The translations under genes were made by a program, and so were the position numbers. This document shows, piece by piece, positions 45,901 to 53,392 of a stretch of 64,000 nt of DNA. Where the stretch lies: positions 1 through 64,000 of the forward strand of contig NZ_JAMQKA010000016.1 of assembly GCF_031569985.1 (NCBI RefSeq), given 5' to 3'. The notes under the pieces were generated by a model. The model was not told the DNA's origin. It did not search any database and saw nothing but the letters and a program-made list of their open reading frames with translations. Within the stretch, counting starts at the first letter, position 1. The number at the start of each line of letters is the position of its first letter. Source of the stretch: JAMQKA01 sp031569985 (GTDB lineage: Bacteria; Bacteroidota; Rhodothermia; Balneolales; Balneolaceae).

Positions 45901-46189
45901 CCTGCTGGACTATGTGTTCGGTGAAGAGGACGAGCGGCAGGGAATTACCCTTGATCCCGACACAACGATTGCTGCACACCTGGAGCGTCCTGAATCCTAC
46001 ATCTCATCGGGATTGGGTGGCCCTGGTCCCACGGAACGGGCATTGATGAAAAAAGCGCGTGAAGCAGCCAGCGCGGCGATTCCCAAAATAAACCGCTTTT
46101 TCGAAACAAGGTGGCCGGAATATGTGGATTTCATTGAATCGGCTGAGTTGAGTCCGTTCAGGGATTTTGAGACTGTTCGGGTGGAGTAA
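42965..46189 (+). CDS. Secreted sortilin/VPS10-like BNR-repeat protein, 1074 aa
   Basis: Exported protein with a Sec signal peptide (residues about 1-30, ending WVMSQ). From residue about 45 to 720 it is a ten-bladed-type beta-propeller of BNR/sortilin repeats, with the recurrent SxDGGxTW motif (SIDGGRTW, TTDGGETW, TLNGGENW, SIDRGETW). An acidic, lysine-rich linker follows near residues 800-825 (runs of E and K), then a FlgD-like beta domain (TTWDLTEKG) and a helical C terminus. Often annotated 'glycosyl hydrolase', but no catalytic residues are evident; binding or extracellular processing is more likely. The second codon is also ATG. Confidence 0.85.
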   Translation: MMNLERSATKKALSIGIMSVFVFLPLWVMSQELDMNKFKEMKPRNIGPAGMSGRVTAIDVERDNPDVIYAGTASGGLWKSESGGVDWKPIFDDQQAASIGAVDIYQNNPSIIWVGTGEGNPRNSQTSGAGVFKSIDGGRTWTYMGLEQTRVIHRVIVHPNNPDIVYVGAQGDAWSDSEHRGLYKTTDGGETWEKILYNNNRTGIADLVMDPNNPNKLFAAMWEFRRWPWFFESGGEGSGLYMTLNGGENWQEITHEDGLTEGELGRIGLAIARSNTDRVYAWVESKENAIYRSDDGGYRWEKTVDVEDDEDAGNRPFYYADIYVDPKNENRVYSLYSFLSVSQDGAKSFESIYPYYNYIHPDHHAFYIHPDDPSYIIDGNDGGLNISHDRGETWRFVENLPVAQYYHINVDMDYPYNVYGGMQDNGSWQGPAYVWHNGGIRNSYFQELYFGDGFDVVVDSSNSRYAYAMSQRGNVGRVDLQTGHANFIRPANPTGEELRFNWNAAIAVSPFDDETVYFGSQFVHKSTNRGDSWQIISPDLTTDDPEKQRQEDSGGLTIDATGAENFTTITAIAPSPLQRNIIWAGTDDGNVQLTRNGGKSWNNVADNIEGVPEGSWVAQVHASKYDPAETVVVINNYRRGDWTPYIMRTENYGEDWENVVEDKGLYGYALSFVQDPVEPNLMFAGTEMGLYLSIDRGETWSKWTQGYPTVSTYDMTIHPREHDLVIGTFGRSAWVLDDIRPLREMAVNGVGELDETVNLYPAPDAYLASINEASGTRFAADAIFKGKNRPFGARLTYSVVKPEKKEDKEGEEEDGEKQEEEKVKIEIFNQRGDLIRTLEEVPEFDGINRTTWDLTEKGVREPSRTKPDPDAPEPSGPEVLPGTYKVKMTYRGASDSANVAVRFDPRIDVRMADLRARKRMMEELMRLQKSTAEATNNLLDALEMIASAEKMIEAEKGNDNERVQKLKDETKAVKDSVNALLDYVFGEEDERQGITLDPDTTIAAHLERPESYISSGLGGPGPTERALMKKAREAASAAIPKINRFFETRWPEYVDFIESAELSPFRDFETVRVE

Positions 46190-46193
46190 GGCT

Positions 46194-46256
46194 AAATGCG
46201 TGATGAGTGATGCGGGACAAGGATTGCGTACTGCGTATTTCGTATTGATTCGAGTG
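46194..46256. repeat. Heptad array, TGATGCG/TATTGCG type, 9 words
   Basis: Nine consecutive seven-base words starting five bases after the sortilin-like stop. Consensus TRNTGCG; period kept without slippage across 63 bases despite strong base divergence. Confidence 0.75.
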
Positions 46257-46263
46257 TCTTGGG

Positions 46264-46353
46264 TTAACCACAAAGTCTCACAGAGAAGGCACAAAGACAC
46301 ACTGAGACACTCGCTTTGGGATTCTCTGTGTCTGCTTTGTGCCACTTTGTGTT
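46264..46353. repeat. Heptad-rich hairpin, CACAAAG type
   Basis: Left half words such as CAAAGTC, TCACAGA and CAAAGAC are mirrored on the right by CTTTGTG and CTCTGTG words. The transcript could fold into a long imperfect stem. A related hairpin is at 62559-62632 and words of the kind also occur near 53295-53325. Confidence 0.65.
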
Positions 46354-46407
46354 AAAATATGGTGGCTATCCAATACAGATAGGTTATGATAAGGATAAAT
46401 GGCAGGC

Positions 46408-47175
46408 TTACGATTTTATCTTCAATCCCAGTCTTGGAATCAGCATAGTAGTCTCGGTTTCAGCCATATCAAAGCGTATACCTCCATTCTCCCGAAGAAT
46501 AGAATCTTTTAAAAGGTATTCAGCCTTCGATCCGTAGAGATAGCGGACATCAAGTTGTAGAAGAATTGAGGTCTGGCGTGTTTGGATACCCAACGGGCCA
46601 TCAAAGAGAAGGAATTCAATGCCTGTCCCGACACCGCTGCTCAGGGAGAAAGAGTCAAAGTTGGCCGAGGTGAATAGGTGGCTAGCATCATTATCCCTGT
46701 CGAAGAAATCATTTTCAGCTAAAAATGCACTGCTCTCAATACTCGTACGGGTAGAGAAATACCGTATTCCTGCAACTGCATCCAGGTAGGGTCGAATAAC
46801 TCCTTTTGAAGGCACAATCCTGGCTTTTAGATGTCCCATAAAGGAACTGTTCGTGGAGGTAACTCCGATGGACTGAACAGGTACAGTGTTATCATTGAGT
46901 CGGAGCTCGAGCAGGTCATCGGTACCGAAACTCATGAACCCAAGTTCGGTGGTTAGTTCAAGAGGCAGGTTGGGGACTTTACCACCGAAAGCGACAGTTA
47001 TTCCCGGCATGGGTTGGTCCACATTTTCTTCAAAATCTCCCAGTGGTAATCCTAAAACGATATTAACTTCCGCCGCTAAATCCACCTTGTGCTGCTCATT
47101 AATCTGGCCTTTAGCTGAAAGTATGCTACAAAATAAAAGTCCCACTAAAACACCATATGTAACCAGCCTTTTCAT
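46408..47175 (-). CDS. Outer-membrane beta-barrel protein
   Basis: 255 aa with a Sec signal peptide (residues 1-23, ending SAKGQ). The mature part alternates polar and hydrophobic residues in strands of 8-10 with Gly/Asn/Asp turns, and the C-terminal strand MLIPRLGLKIKS fits a barrel. No close family recognised beyond the broad porin-like class. It lies in the same direction as, and 245 bases downstream of, another barrel gene (47421-48020), from which a terminator separates it. Confidence 0.7.
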   Translation of the reverse strand: MKRLVTYGVLVGLLFCSILSAKGQINEQHKVDLAAEVNIVLGLPLGDFEENVDQPMPGITVAFGGKVPNLPLELTTELGFMSFGTDDLLELRLNDNTVPVQSIGVTSTNSSFMGHLKARIVPSKGVIRPYLDAVAGIRYFSTRTSIESSAFLAENDFFDRDNDASHLFTSANFDSFSLSSGVGTGIEFLLFDGPLGIQTRQTSILLQLDVRYLYGSKAEYLLKDSILRENGGIRFDMAETETTMLIPRLGLKIKS

Positions 47176-47344
47176 AACGAAAGGTTTTCCCTGTGCCGAC
47201 CATATTATTTGTTACAAGTCTAATCTTTATAACACTTTATTTGCTCTTGCGAATTCCCGGGCTAACTAATTTATTTTTTGAAAAAAGACTGAAGTTGTTA
47301 AGAATCAGGATGCTTCCAGGAAAATCATGTCTGTTAATTTATAA

Positions 47345-47381
47345 AAGGCCGGAGTTGAACTTATTTTTTTCCTCCGGCCTA
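47345..47381 (-). terminator. Terminator after the PF13568-type barrel gene
   Basis: AGGCCGGAG and CTCCGGCCT form a 9-bp perfect GC-rich stem with a 17-base loop; on the minus strand TTTTAT follows. It lies 40 bases beyond the stop at 47421. Confidence 0.75.
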
Positions 47382-47420
47382 TAAATGTAATGCTATATAA
47401 AGTTGATATGTATGGGAATA

Positions 47421-48020
47421 TTAGAAACTAATTCCTGCAACAATAGACAGGACGCCGTTTTTTCCATCGAAGGCATTATTTTCAGCAATTTCTGTAAGAC
47501 CGGCAGAATATCGAATGCCAACATTAAATTTGGTGATGTCGGCACCGGCTCCTACCACTACACCGAAATCAGTACTTTTAACCTGGTCCTCAATATCGAA
47601 CGTGCCGGAGTTATCGCCTCCTGAGATCTCTTGTTCAGCACTGATATTGAAGCCAGCATAGGGACCAAAATAGACATGGGGCGTCAGCATGGGGTTATCC
47701 AGGATAAAATCGAACTTTGCCACTACAGGTATTTCGATGTAGTCCAATTTGCTCGTAGTCTCTATGGAACCTTCGGTCGCTTTGGTTCCTTTCTGCACAT
47801 AGAACACGCCGGGCTGAATGGTGATGGGACTCATTGGAACGCTAACGCCGTAGGTAAGTCCGGCCATTAAGCCTGTCCTGGCGTCAGTGGAGGCATCAGT
47901 ATCGTTGAAGTTGGCAAAGTTAGCGCCGGCACTGATACCAAACCCCTGCGCTTTTATATTGGATGTATTGATTAGCAATAGTCCTGAGATGATGAAAATG
48001 GGTAGTAATAATTTTTTCAA
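47421..48020 (-). CDS. Porin-family outer-membrane beta-barrel (PF13568 type)
   Basis: 199 aa. Sec signal peptide ends IKAQG near residue 26. The mature sequence has the typical PF13568 run: GISAGANFANF, then GLMAGLTYGVS, LDYIEIPVVAKF, YFGPYAGFNISAEQ and a final barrel strand VLSIVAGISF with terminal Phe, the outer-membrane insertion signal. Such 8-stranded barrels are abundant in Bacteroidota and mostly of unknown function. It sits with the 23-bp array 133 bases upstream of its ATG. Confidence 0.85.
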   Translation of the reverse strand: MKKLLLPIFIISGLLLINTSNIKAQGFGISAGANFANFNDTDASTDARTGLMAGLTYGVSVPMSPITIQPGVFYVQKGTKATEGSIETTSKLDYIEIPVVAKFDFILDNPMLTPHVYFGPYAGFNISAEQEISGGDNSGTFDIEDQVKSTDFGVVVGAGADITKFNVGIRYSAGLTEIAENNAFDGKNGVLSIVAGISF

Positions 48021-48153
48021 GATAATATGGGTTGATTAAAGTTTATTGGCCCATTTTTACACAGATTGATGGAATAGGTTTCATGGAAATAAGGAGTAAT
48101 CCAAACGGGTAGAACTCAACTGATAAGTACATTTCTATGAATTTCCCCGGTAG

Positions 48154-48382
48154 GGAGTTGGAATCTCATACTAAGGAGAATCGACTTCTCATAGTAAGGG
48201 GAGTCGAAGTCCCGTACTAAGGGGAATTGAAATCCCATACTAAGGGGAATCGGATTCTCATAGTAATGAGAGTTGAATTATCATAGTAAGGAGAATCGGA
48301 ACTTCATAGTAATGAGGATTCAATTGTCATAGTAACCTCTTTTCGAAGCTGATAGTAATCTGGATGGAAAGCAGAAGTAATC
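48154..48382. repeat. Spacer-less tandem array, 10 units of 23 bp (array 2)
   Basis: Ten contiguous units; nine are exactly 23 bases (48154, 48177, 48200, 48223, 48246, 48269, 48292, 48315, 48338) and the last is 22 (48361-48382). The nine-base end core is ATAGTAAGG or a near match (ATACTAAGG, ATAGTAATG). The front half varies around GGAATCGAATTC and often holds a GAATC-N-GATTC dyad. Same period and core as array 1 at 25173. It lies between a barrel gene and an AT-rich AlbA_2 gene. Confidence 0.9.
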
Positions 48383-48488
48383 TTAATCAGATTAAGATTG
48401 AATTGAGGGTGAGGTGGTATAAATGGATTTTAAATAATGATTTCATTTCATTACAGATGGATCAATTTTAAATCAATTCCATCAAGTA

Positions 48489-49721
48489 ATGAATTTATTT
48501 TCAAAACCATTAAATGAAATCACAAAACAAGATTTAGAGCTATTCATAAAAGAGGGATACCCAGAAGATCTGCACCTAGAAATAAAAAGAGACTTATCAG
48601 GTGGTAGCTGGTCAAAATCTCAAAAAAATATATCTGATAAATCCAAAAATAGACTTGTTAAGGAAATTGTAGCTTTTGCCAATTCAGATGGTGGAATATT
48701 ACTTGTTGGAATTGGGGAAACAGAGGACAAACCACATAGACCAGAAGGGATTTACCCAATTGAAGAAGTAGCAGAATTAGCCGAAAGAATTAGGCGTTCA
48801 ATGCACAATACTATTGAACCTAGAATACCTAATTTAAAGGTTGTAGGGATTCCAACAGATGGAAAATCAGGGGTGCTAATAGCAAAAGTTGAAAAATCAT
48901 ATCAAGCACCACACCGAGCAGATTATAATAAAGAATGTTACATCCGAAGAAATGCAGATAGTACATCTATGACAATGAGAGAAATCAAGGATCTTACGTT
49001 AAGAAGTGTTGATACATACGAGAACCTACAGAAAAGGCTGAAAAAGCGTTCTAAGAAGTTTAAAGATGATTTTGAGGCTAGGAATATACCTTTTAAATAC
49101 AATTTAGATGAAGATAGACGTATTGGAATGAGGATAAGTTTGTTACCGATTGTAGATCAGGTTTTATTTCCAAATATATATAAAAAAGCAAATAGAAAAG
49201 ATTCGGTTACAAGGCTTAGATTATTACTTGGTGAAGATAACAAGACAATAGATACTCCATTTGACGTAAACAATGATAGGCCAATTTTGAGGGGTGTTAT
49301 ATTTTATGGAGATTATCTAAATATTAGAATTATGGAGAATGGATTATTGGAATATACATTAATTACAAGTGATAAATTTTATAGAGATGATTCTTCTCTT
49401 GCTTTTCATGGAGATTGGATAATTGGTTACATCTACAGGGCTTTATCACTTTTAGAAAAGATCAAGAAATCATATGAATTGTTTGATAATGAATATGTGG
49501 TGGATGTAGAATTACTATCAAACGTGGATAAATTTTTCACTCAACCAGTAGGTTGGAGCAATCGAAAAGTAGAAGCACTTGTTAATGAAAGTAATCTTAG
49601 GTTTCCTCAATATACATACAAAGGAAATGATATAGAGGACTTACTTAACTTGGTAAATGATGATTTATTTAATATTTGTGGTCACAGCAACAGTAGGAAA
49701 TTTGAGATAGTAAAAAGTTAA
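48489..49721 (+). CDS. AlbA_2 (Schlafen-like) putative DNA-binding protein, AT-rich
   Basis: 410 aa. Residues about 14-165 match the AlbA_2 / divergent AAA_4-type domain: DLHLEIKRDLSG, then KEIVAFANSDGGILLVGIGE, then RIRRSMHNTIEPRIP and ECYIRRNADSTSMTMREI. Usual partners are a helicase or HTH domain, but here the second half is a 240-residue region I cannot place (RMRISLLPIVDQ, FHGDWIIGYIYRALSLLEKIK). Codon usage is far more AT-rich than the flanking genes, indicating recent transfer. Related proteins occur in defence islands; that role is only a suggestion. Its own palindromic terminator follows. Confidence 0.75.
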   Translation: MNLFSKPLNEITKQDLELFIKEGYPEDLHLEIKRDLSGGSWSKSQKNISDKSKNRLVKEIVAFANSDGGILLVGIGETEDKPHRPEGIYPIEEVAELAERIRRSMHNTIEPRIPNLKVVGIPTDGKSGVLIAKVEKSYQAPHRADYNKECYIRRNADSTSMTMREIKDLTLRSVDTYENLQKRLKKRSKKFKDDFEARNIPFKYNLDEDRRIGMRISLLPIVDQVLFPNIYKKANRKDSVTRLRLLLGEDNKTIDTPFDVNNDRPILRGVIFYGDYLNIRIMENGLLEYTLITSDKFYRDDSSLAFHGDWIIGYIYRALSLLEKIKKSYELFDNEYVVDVELLSNVDKFFTQPVGWSNRKVEALVNESNLRFPQYTYKGNDIEDLLNLVNDDLFNICGHSNSRKFEIVKS

Positions 49722-49738
49722 CAATGGTAGTCAAGGGG

Positions 49739-49754
49739 AAGGGGTTAACCCCTT
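49739..49754 (+). terminator. Palindrome after the AlbA_2 gene
   Basis: AAGGGGTTAACCCCTT is a perfect 16-base palindrome 18 bases after the stop, followed by ATAATT. With a zero loop it would open to a 4-base loop; plausible but imperfect terminator. Confidence 0.55.
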
Positions 49755-50103
49755 ATAATTCAATTCTTACGCACAGAAAACCCATAAAGTGGTTATAAAG
49801 TAGCCTCAAACTTGTGTGTATAATCGGTGTAAATCAGGGCAAATATTAAAGAATAAGACTTGTCCTTGTGTTGTCCTTACTATTTTTTGGCAAAATCAGG
49901 TAAAACCATAAATATATGGCAGACAATAGTTTGTAGTAATTTTTATTTCTCATTTTGGTTATGAAAAAACTCACCAAAAAATCCTAGATGTTGTTCTAAC
50001 TTGCTATAAAACGAAGCTTGCTTTGGCTCATTAATAATCTTTGATACCATTTGTTACAAGGATTTTCTGGACTTGGGGGAGCAGCGTAGTATTAAACAAT
50101 ACT
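49755..50103. other. Intergenic, 349 bases, AT-rich
   Basis: No gene. It includes the CAAGGATTTTCTGGACTT motif at 50056-50073 shared with 25021-25038. Composition continues the AT-rich character of the AlbA_2 gene up to about 50050, which suggests the acquired segment ends there. Confidence 0.5.
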
Positions 50104-50166
50104 CATCCCGCATTAAGCATTACGTATCACTCATCACTCATCACGCATCTTCAATACGCAATCCTA
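50104..50166. repeat. Heptad array, CATCACT/CATTACG type, 9 words
   Basis: Nine exact seven-base words, consensus CATNACG, running up to and slightly into the end of the symporter gene (stop at 50164-50166 on the minus strand). Confidence 0.8.
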
Positions 50167-51894
50167 ACCACTCTTCTTCCAAATAGAACTGATCACTATT
50201 CCCACCACCACAACCACTGCAGTGCCGACCGGGTTAAGCCACAGGTATTCAATGGTTTTTTCGAAGCCTCCCGGAATTTGATTCCAGGGGGCTATCAGTA
50301 TCCATTCGCCGGTCGCGGGATTGTCATAGATGCGGTCGAACAGGAATACGGTTGCCATTCCTGAAATGAGTCCCGTCAGAGCTCCATATCCGTTGGCACG
50401 TTTTACCCAGAGAAGCAGGATGAACACACCGAGAATTGACCCATAGAAATAGCTGCCGATCATGTTGACCAGCTCAATAATGGAGCGCGTTTCACCCAGC
50501 GCCAGTGCCGCCAGCGTTGCCAGCAATCCCCAGCACACTGTTGCAATACGCGAAGATTTCAGGTACCAGGCCTCGCTGCGATCTTTGGTATCCAGCCGTT
50601 TGTACCAGTCGACAATAAACACCGTAGAAAGTGAATTGAGCTCACTGTCGATACTGGAGAGTGCTGCCGCAAAAATGCCCGCTACAATGAGCCCGATAAT
50701 GCCTACCGGTATCTGGTTTAGGATAAAGTAGGGAAAGATGTAATTGGTGTCGTTGAGGCTGGAGCCGGTGACGCGTTCCTGGCGCTGCAGCTCGGATTGC
50801 CGGACCTCATTCAGGTGGCTGTCAGCTTTGCGAAAGGCTTCCGCTTGCTCTGGCGAACGGGTTTCAAGCAGCTGCTGGGCGGCCTGCCTGCGGTTTTGGT
50901 GGGCCGACTGGTATTCCTGCTGCAGCATCTCCCCGGCAATAACTTCCTCCTGTTGCTGCGCCTGGACATCCACCGCCCGGAATGTTATTGGGGCGGAGCC
51001 AAAAATATAGAACACGTAGAGCATAACGCCGAGCAATAGGATAAAAAACTGCATCGGCACTTTGGCATAGGCACTGAGCAGCAGCGACTGCCGGGCATCC
51101 TTTAAAGATTTGGCCGTCAGGTAGCGCTGCACTTGGCTCTGGTCGGTCCCAAAGTAGGAGAGCATTAGGAAGAGCGCCGCAATAACGCCGGTCCATATGT
51201 TGTATTTCTCACTGATGTCGAAGCTGATATCCAGTGCATCAAGTTTGCCGATATTTCCGGCCAGGTAAAGCGCGTCGGAGAATCCCACTTCCGGAGGCAG
51301 GCTGGTGATGATCCAGTAGAAACTGAAGATGAGTCCAAACGCCATCACCGCCATCTGCTTGACATCGGTGCGGATAACCCCGGAGATACCGCCCACCATG
51401 GTGTAGAGGGTAGCTGTGATCCCGATAATGATGATGGTAGGTGACAGTGGGAAATTGAGGAGCAGGGCCAGCACATAGGAGGGGGCGGCGATAATCATTC
51501 CCAGTCCCAGTCCACGTGAAATGAGAAACAGCAGGCTGGTGAAGAGACGGGTGGAGAGCCCAAAACGTTCTTCCAGTACCTCGTAGGCACTGAAATTTTG
51601 CAGTTTATGGAAGAAAGGGACCAGCGTGGTGCAGAGAATAATCATGGCAAACGGCACGGCCAGGTAGATCTGCACAAACCGCATATCTTCTACATACGAC
51701 TGCCCCGTAGTGCCAATAAAGGTGATTGCCGAAGCCTGAGTAGCCATCACAGATAGCCCCATGGCCCACCACGGCATGGCACGGTTAGCCAGGAAAAATC
51801 CTTCGATATTGTCAGAATGGTAGCCCCGGCGACTCCCGTCCCATATGGTATAGCCCAAAAATAGAATAAGGATTACCCAGTCGATCCAGTGCAT
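50164..51894 (-). CDS. Sodium:solute symporter (SSS family) with coiled insertion
   Basis: Inner-membrane Na+-coupled transporter, 576 aa, 13 or so hydrophobic segments. The N-terminal part WAMGLSVMATQASAITFIGTTGQSY (residues 49-73) carries the sodium-site Ser/Thr pattern of the SSS family. Unusual: between two membrane segments, residues about 300-375 are a soluble Gln/Ala/Glu-rich stretch predicted as coiled coil, not part of the core fold. The substrate may be a sugar, amino acid or organic acid. A 42-aa membrane protein precedes it by three bases, so the two are co-translated and probably one complex. Confidence 0.88.
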   Translation of the reverse strand: MHWIDWVILILFLGYTIWDGSRRGYHSDNIEGFFLANRAMPWWAMGLSVMATQASAITFIGTTGQSYVEDMRFVQIYLAVPFAMIILCTTLVPFFHKLQNFSAYEVLEERFGLSTRLFTSLLFLISRGLGLGMIIAAPSYVLALLLNFPLSPTIIIIGITATLYTMVGGISGVIRTDVKQMAVMAFGLIFSFYWIITSLPPEVGFSDALYLAGNIGKLDALDISFDISEKYNIWTGVIAALFLMLSYFGTDQSQVQRYLTAKSLKDARQSLLLSAYAKVPMQFFILLLGVMLYVFYIFGSAPITFRAVDVQAQQQEEVIAGEMLQQEYQSAHQNRRQAAQQLLETRSPEQAEAFRKADSHLNEVRQSELQRQERVTGSSLNDTNYIFPYFILNQIPVGIIGLIVAGIFAAALSSIDSELNSLSTVFIVDWYKRLDTKDRSEAWYLKSSRIATVCWGLLATLAALALGETRSIIELVNMIGSYFYGSILGVFILLLWVKRANGYGALTGLISGMATVFLFDRIYDNPATGEWILIAPWNQIPGGFEKTIEYLWLNPVGTAVVVVVGIVISSIWKKSG

Positions 51895-51897
51895 ATG

Positions 51898-52026
51898 CTA
51901 CAGGGGATTATTGAAAAGGAAGGTGAATAGCCCGAGCAGTAGGATATAAATGATTCCGATCCCAAATACCAGCCAGTAGCGTGGTTTCCATTCCCTTTTT
52001 TTGGGGTTGGATGATTCATTCTTCAT
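51898..52026 (-). CDS. 42-aa single-TM protein coupled to the sodium symporter
   Basis: Small gene below usual ORF cutoffs. MKNESSNPKKREWKPR is followed by one hydrophobic segment (residues 18-38, WLVFGIGIIYILLLGLF) and a short tail. The positively charged N terminus predicts N-in topology. Its TAG ends three bases before the symporter ATG, too close to be chance, so translational coupling is expected. Small accessory TM subunits are known for some SSS transporters (for example DUF4212- and YhdT-like proteins), but those are larger; this one may be a shorter analogue that stabilises the transporter. No clear Shine-Dalgarno. Confidence 0.7.
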   Translation of the reverse strand: MKNESSNPKKREWKPRYWLVFGIGIIYILLLGLFTFLFNNPL

Positions 52027-52121
52027 GACAGGTAGTCATAATTTCAGGTTGCTATGGGTAGAATTTTAAATGAAGAAGCTTCCAGTTCTTAAACTAACAT
52101 TTAAAGTATAACCTTCAACTT

Positions 52122-53162
52122 TTAACTCAAGTTGAACCGCTGGTTGAATGGGGATTCCGATTCTTGCCAATCGTTGGCTAATTGTTTGGATGACTGGTCA
52201 TCAATACTCTTTTTAATCTGTTCGATCTCTGAGAGTAACTCTTTCCGCATGCTTGTGGAGGTATCATGTTCAAAGTCCATATCACTGAAGCCACTGTCAC
52301 TATAGAAGAGATCCTGTTTTAGCAGGTATATTTCTTCAATCTCTGAACGAGAGGGTTCCGCAATGTGTAAAAAGCTTAGCAGGTTGAGCGCATCAGGGTA
52401 CTCAATCCATTTGAGAGACATAATATCGAGGTAGGAATAGGCTATTTCCGGGAATTCATAGTTGGTTCCGTGCCAAATTTGATAATCGATAAGCGGAAGC
52501 TTTCCACGTAGTAAATCTGAAATATAGATATTGGCACATATCCCCTTCCGAAAAAACTTGGCTGCCTTGGTGTAGTTCTGCCTGCTAAAATGTAAAAGTC
52601 CATAGCTATAAAGGTAGGGTGGATAGTCGAGGTTCTTTTTATAAACAGCGCCGGCTTTTTGTGTATCTCCGATAACAAAATTGAGATCTCCAATAAGCAG
52701 CCGAACACCCTGGTTGTCTTGAGGATTATAGTTTAGGATTTTATCAAAAAGCTGAACAGCTTTTTCCAGCTCACCCTGGTCAAGCAGGTCATGGGCCCGT
52801 GCATTCAGTGCCCGCAAAAAAGGTCTGTTTTCTGTGAAGCCCCAGCGTATTTTTCCGTCAAATGAACGGGGAATAATTTGTTCACCAATTTCTGCTGCTT
52901 TTTTGTGATGGGTATACGCTTTTTGTGGATTTCCTGATTGCAGTTCAATATTGCCCAGCAGGTTATGGCCATCAATGAAATGGGGATCTTCTTTAAGAAT
53001 ATCTTTTAGCATTCGCTTGGCTTTAGCCATCTCTCCCATATAATAGGTGTCAGAGGCCTCAAAGTAGCGATCAAAGATCTCATCACGCGCATTACCCCAT
53101 ACAAAAACTCCTTCAGGCTCGGTTTGGTCATCGTATATTTTGAACTTTGGAACAGTCTGCAT
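52122..53162 (-). CDS. Tetratricopeptide-repeat protein
   Basis: 346 aa with several TPR-like helical pairs: residues about 30-75 (FEASDTYYMGEMAKAKRMLKDIL), 77-95 (FIDGHNLLGNIELQSGNPQKA) and 120-165 (LLDQGELEKAVQLFDKILNYNPQD), with further pairs to about 215. The C-terminal 100 residues are a charged, Ser/Glu-rich tail. No signal peptide or membrane segment, so cytoplasmic. TPRs bind partner proteins; the partner is unknown. It stands between the symporter pair and wbqC, all on the minus strand but with spacers of 95 and 208 bases. Confidence 0.8.
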   Translation of the reverse strand: MQTVPKFKIYDDQTEPEGVFVWGNARDEIFDRYFEASDTYYMGEMAKAKRMLKDILKEDPHFIDGHNLLGNIELQSGNPQKAYTHHKKAAEIGEQIIPRSFDGKIRWGFTENRPFLRALNARAHDLLDQGELEKAVQLFDKILNYNPQDNQGVRLLIGDLNFVIGDTQKAGAVYKKNLDYPPYLYSYGLLHFSRQNYTKAAKFFRKGICANIYISDLLRGKLPLIDYQIWHGTNYEFPEIAYSYLDIMSLKWIEYPDALNLLSFLHIAEPSRSEIEEIYLLKQDLFYSDSGFSDMDFEHDTSTSMRKELLSEIEQIKKSIDDQSSKQLANDWQESESPFNQRFNLS

Positions 53163-53343
53163 CGTCTCATCGTTTTAGTTGAAGGCTTATTTTCCAAAGT
53201 ACAAACTTTTGCAATACAAACCGACTTGGTTTAGCTCAAAGGGTACTGGTTTTTTAAATTTAGCTGTGGAATAAAGCTTTTAATATTTGGGTTGTTAACC
53301 ACAATGCTGTGACACAAAGTGATTCAAAGATTAAACCCTTATA

Positions 53344-53392
53344 CAATCTGCAACCCGCAACCCGTAACCTTCAATCTTCAACCTTCAACTGG
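53344..53392. repeat. Heptad array, CAACCTT type, overlapping the wbqC 3' end
   Basis: Seven exact seven-base words (consensus CAAYCYN). The last 22 bases lie inside the WbqC reading frame, so the protein's final residues (QLKVED) are encoded by repeat. Confidence 0.8.
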
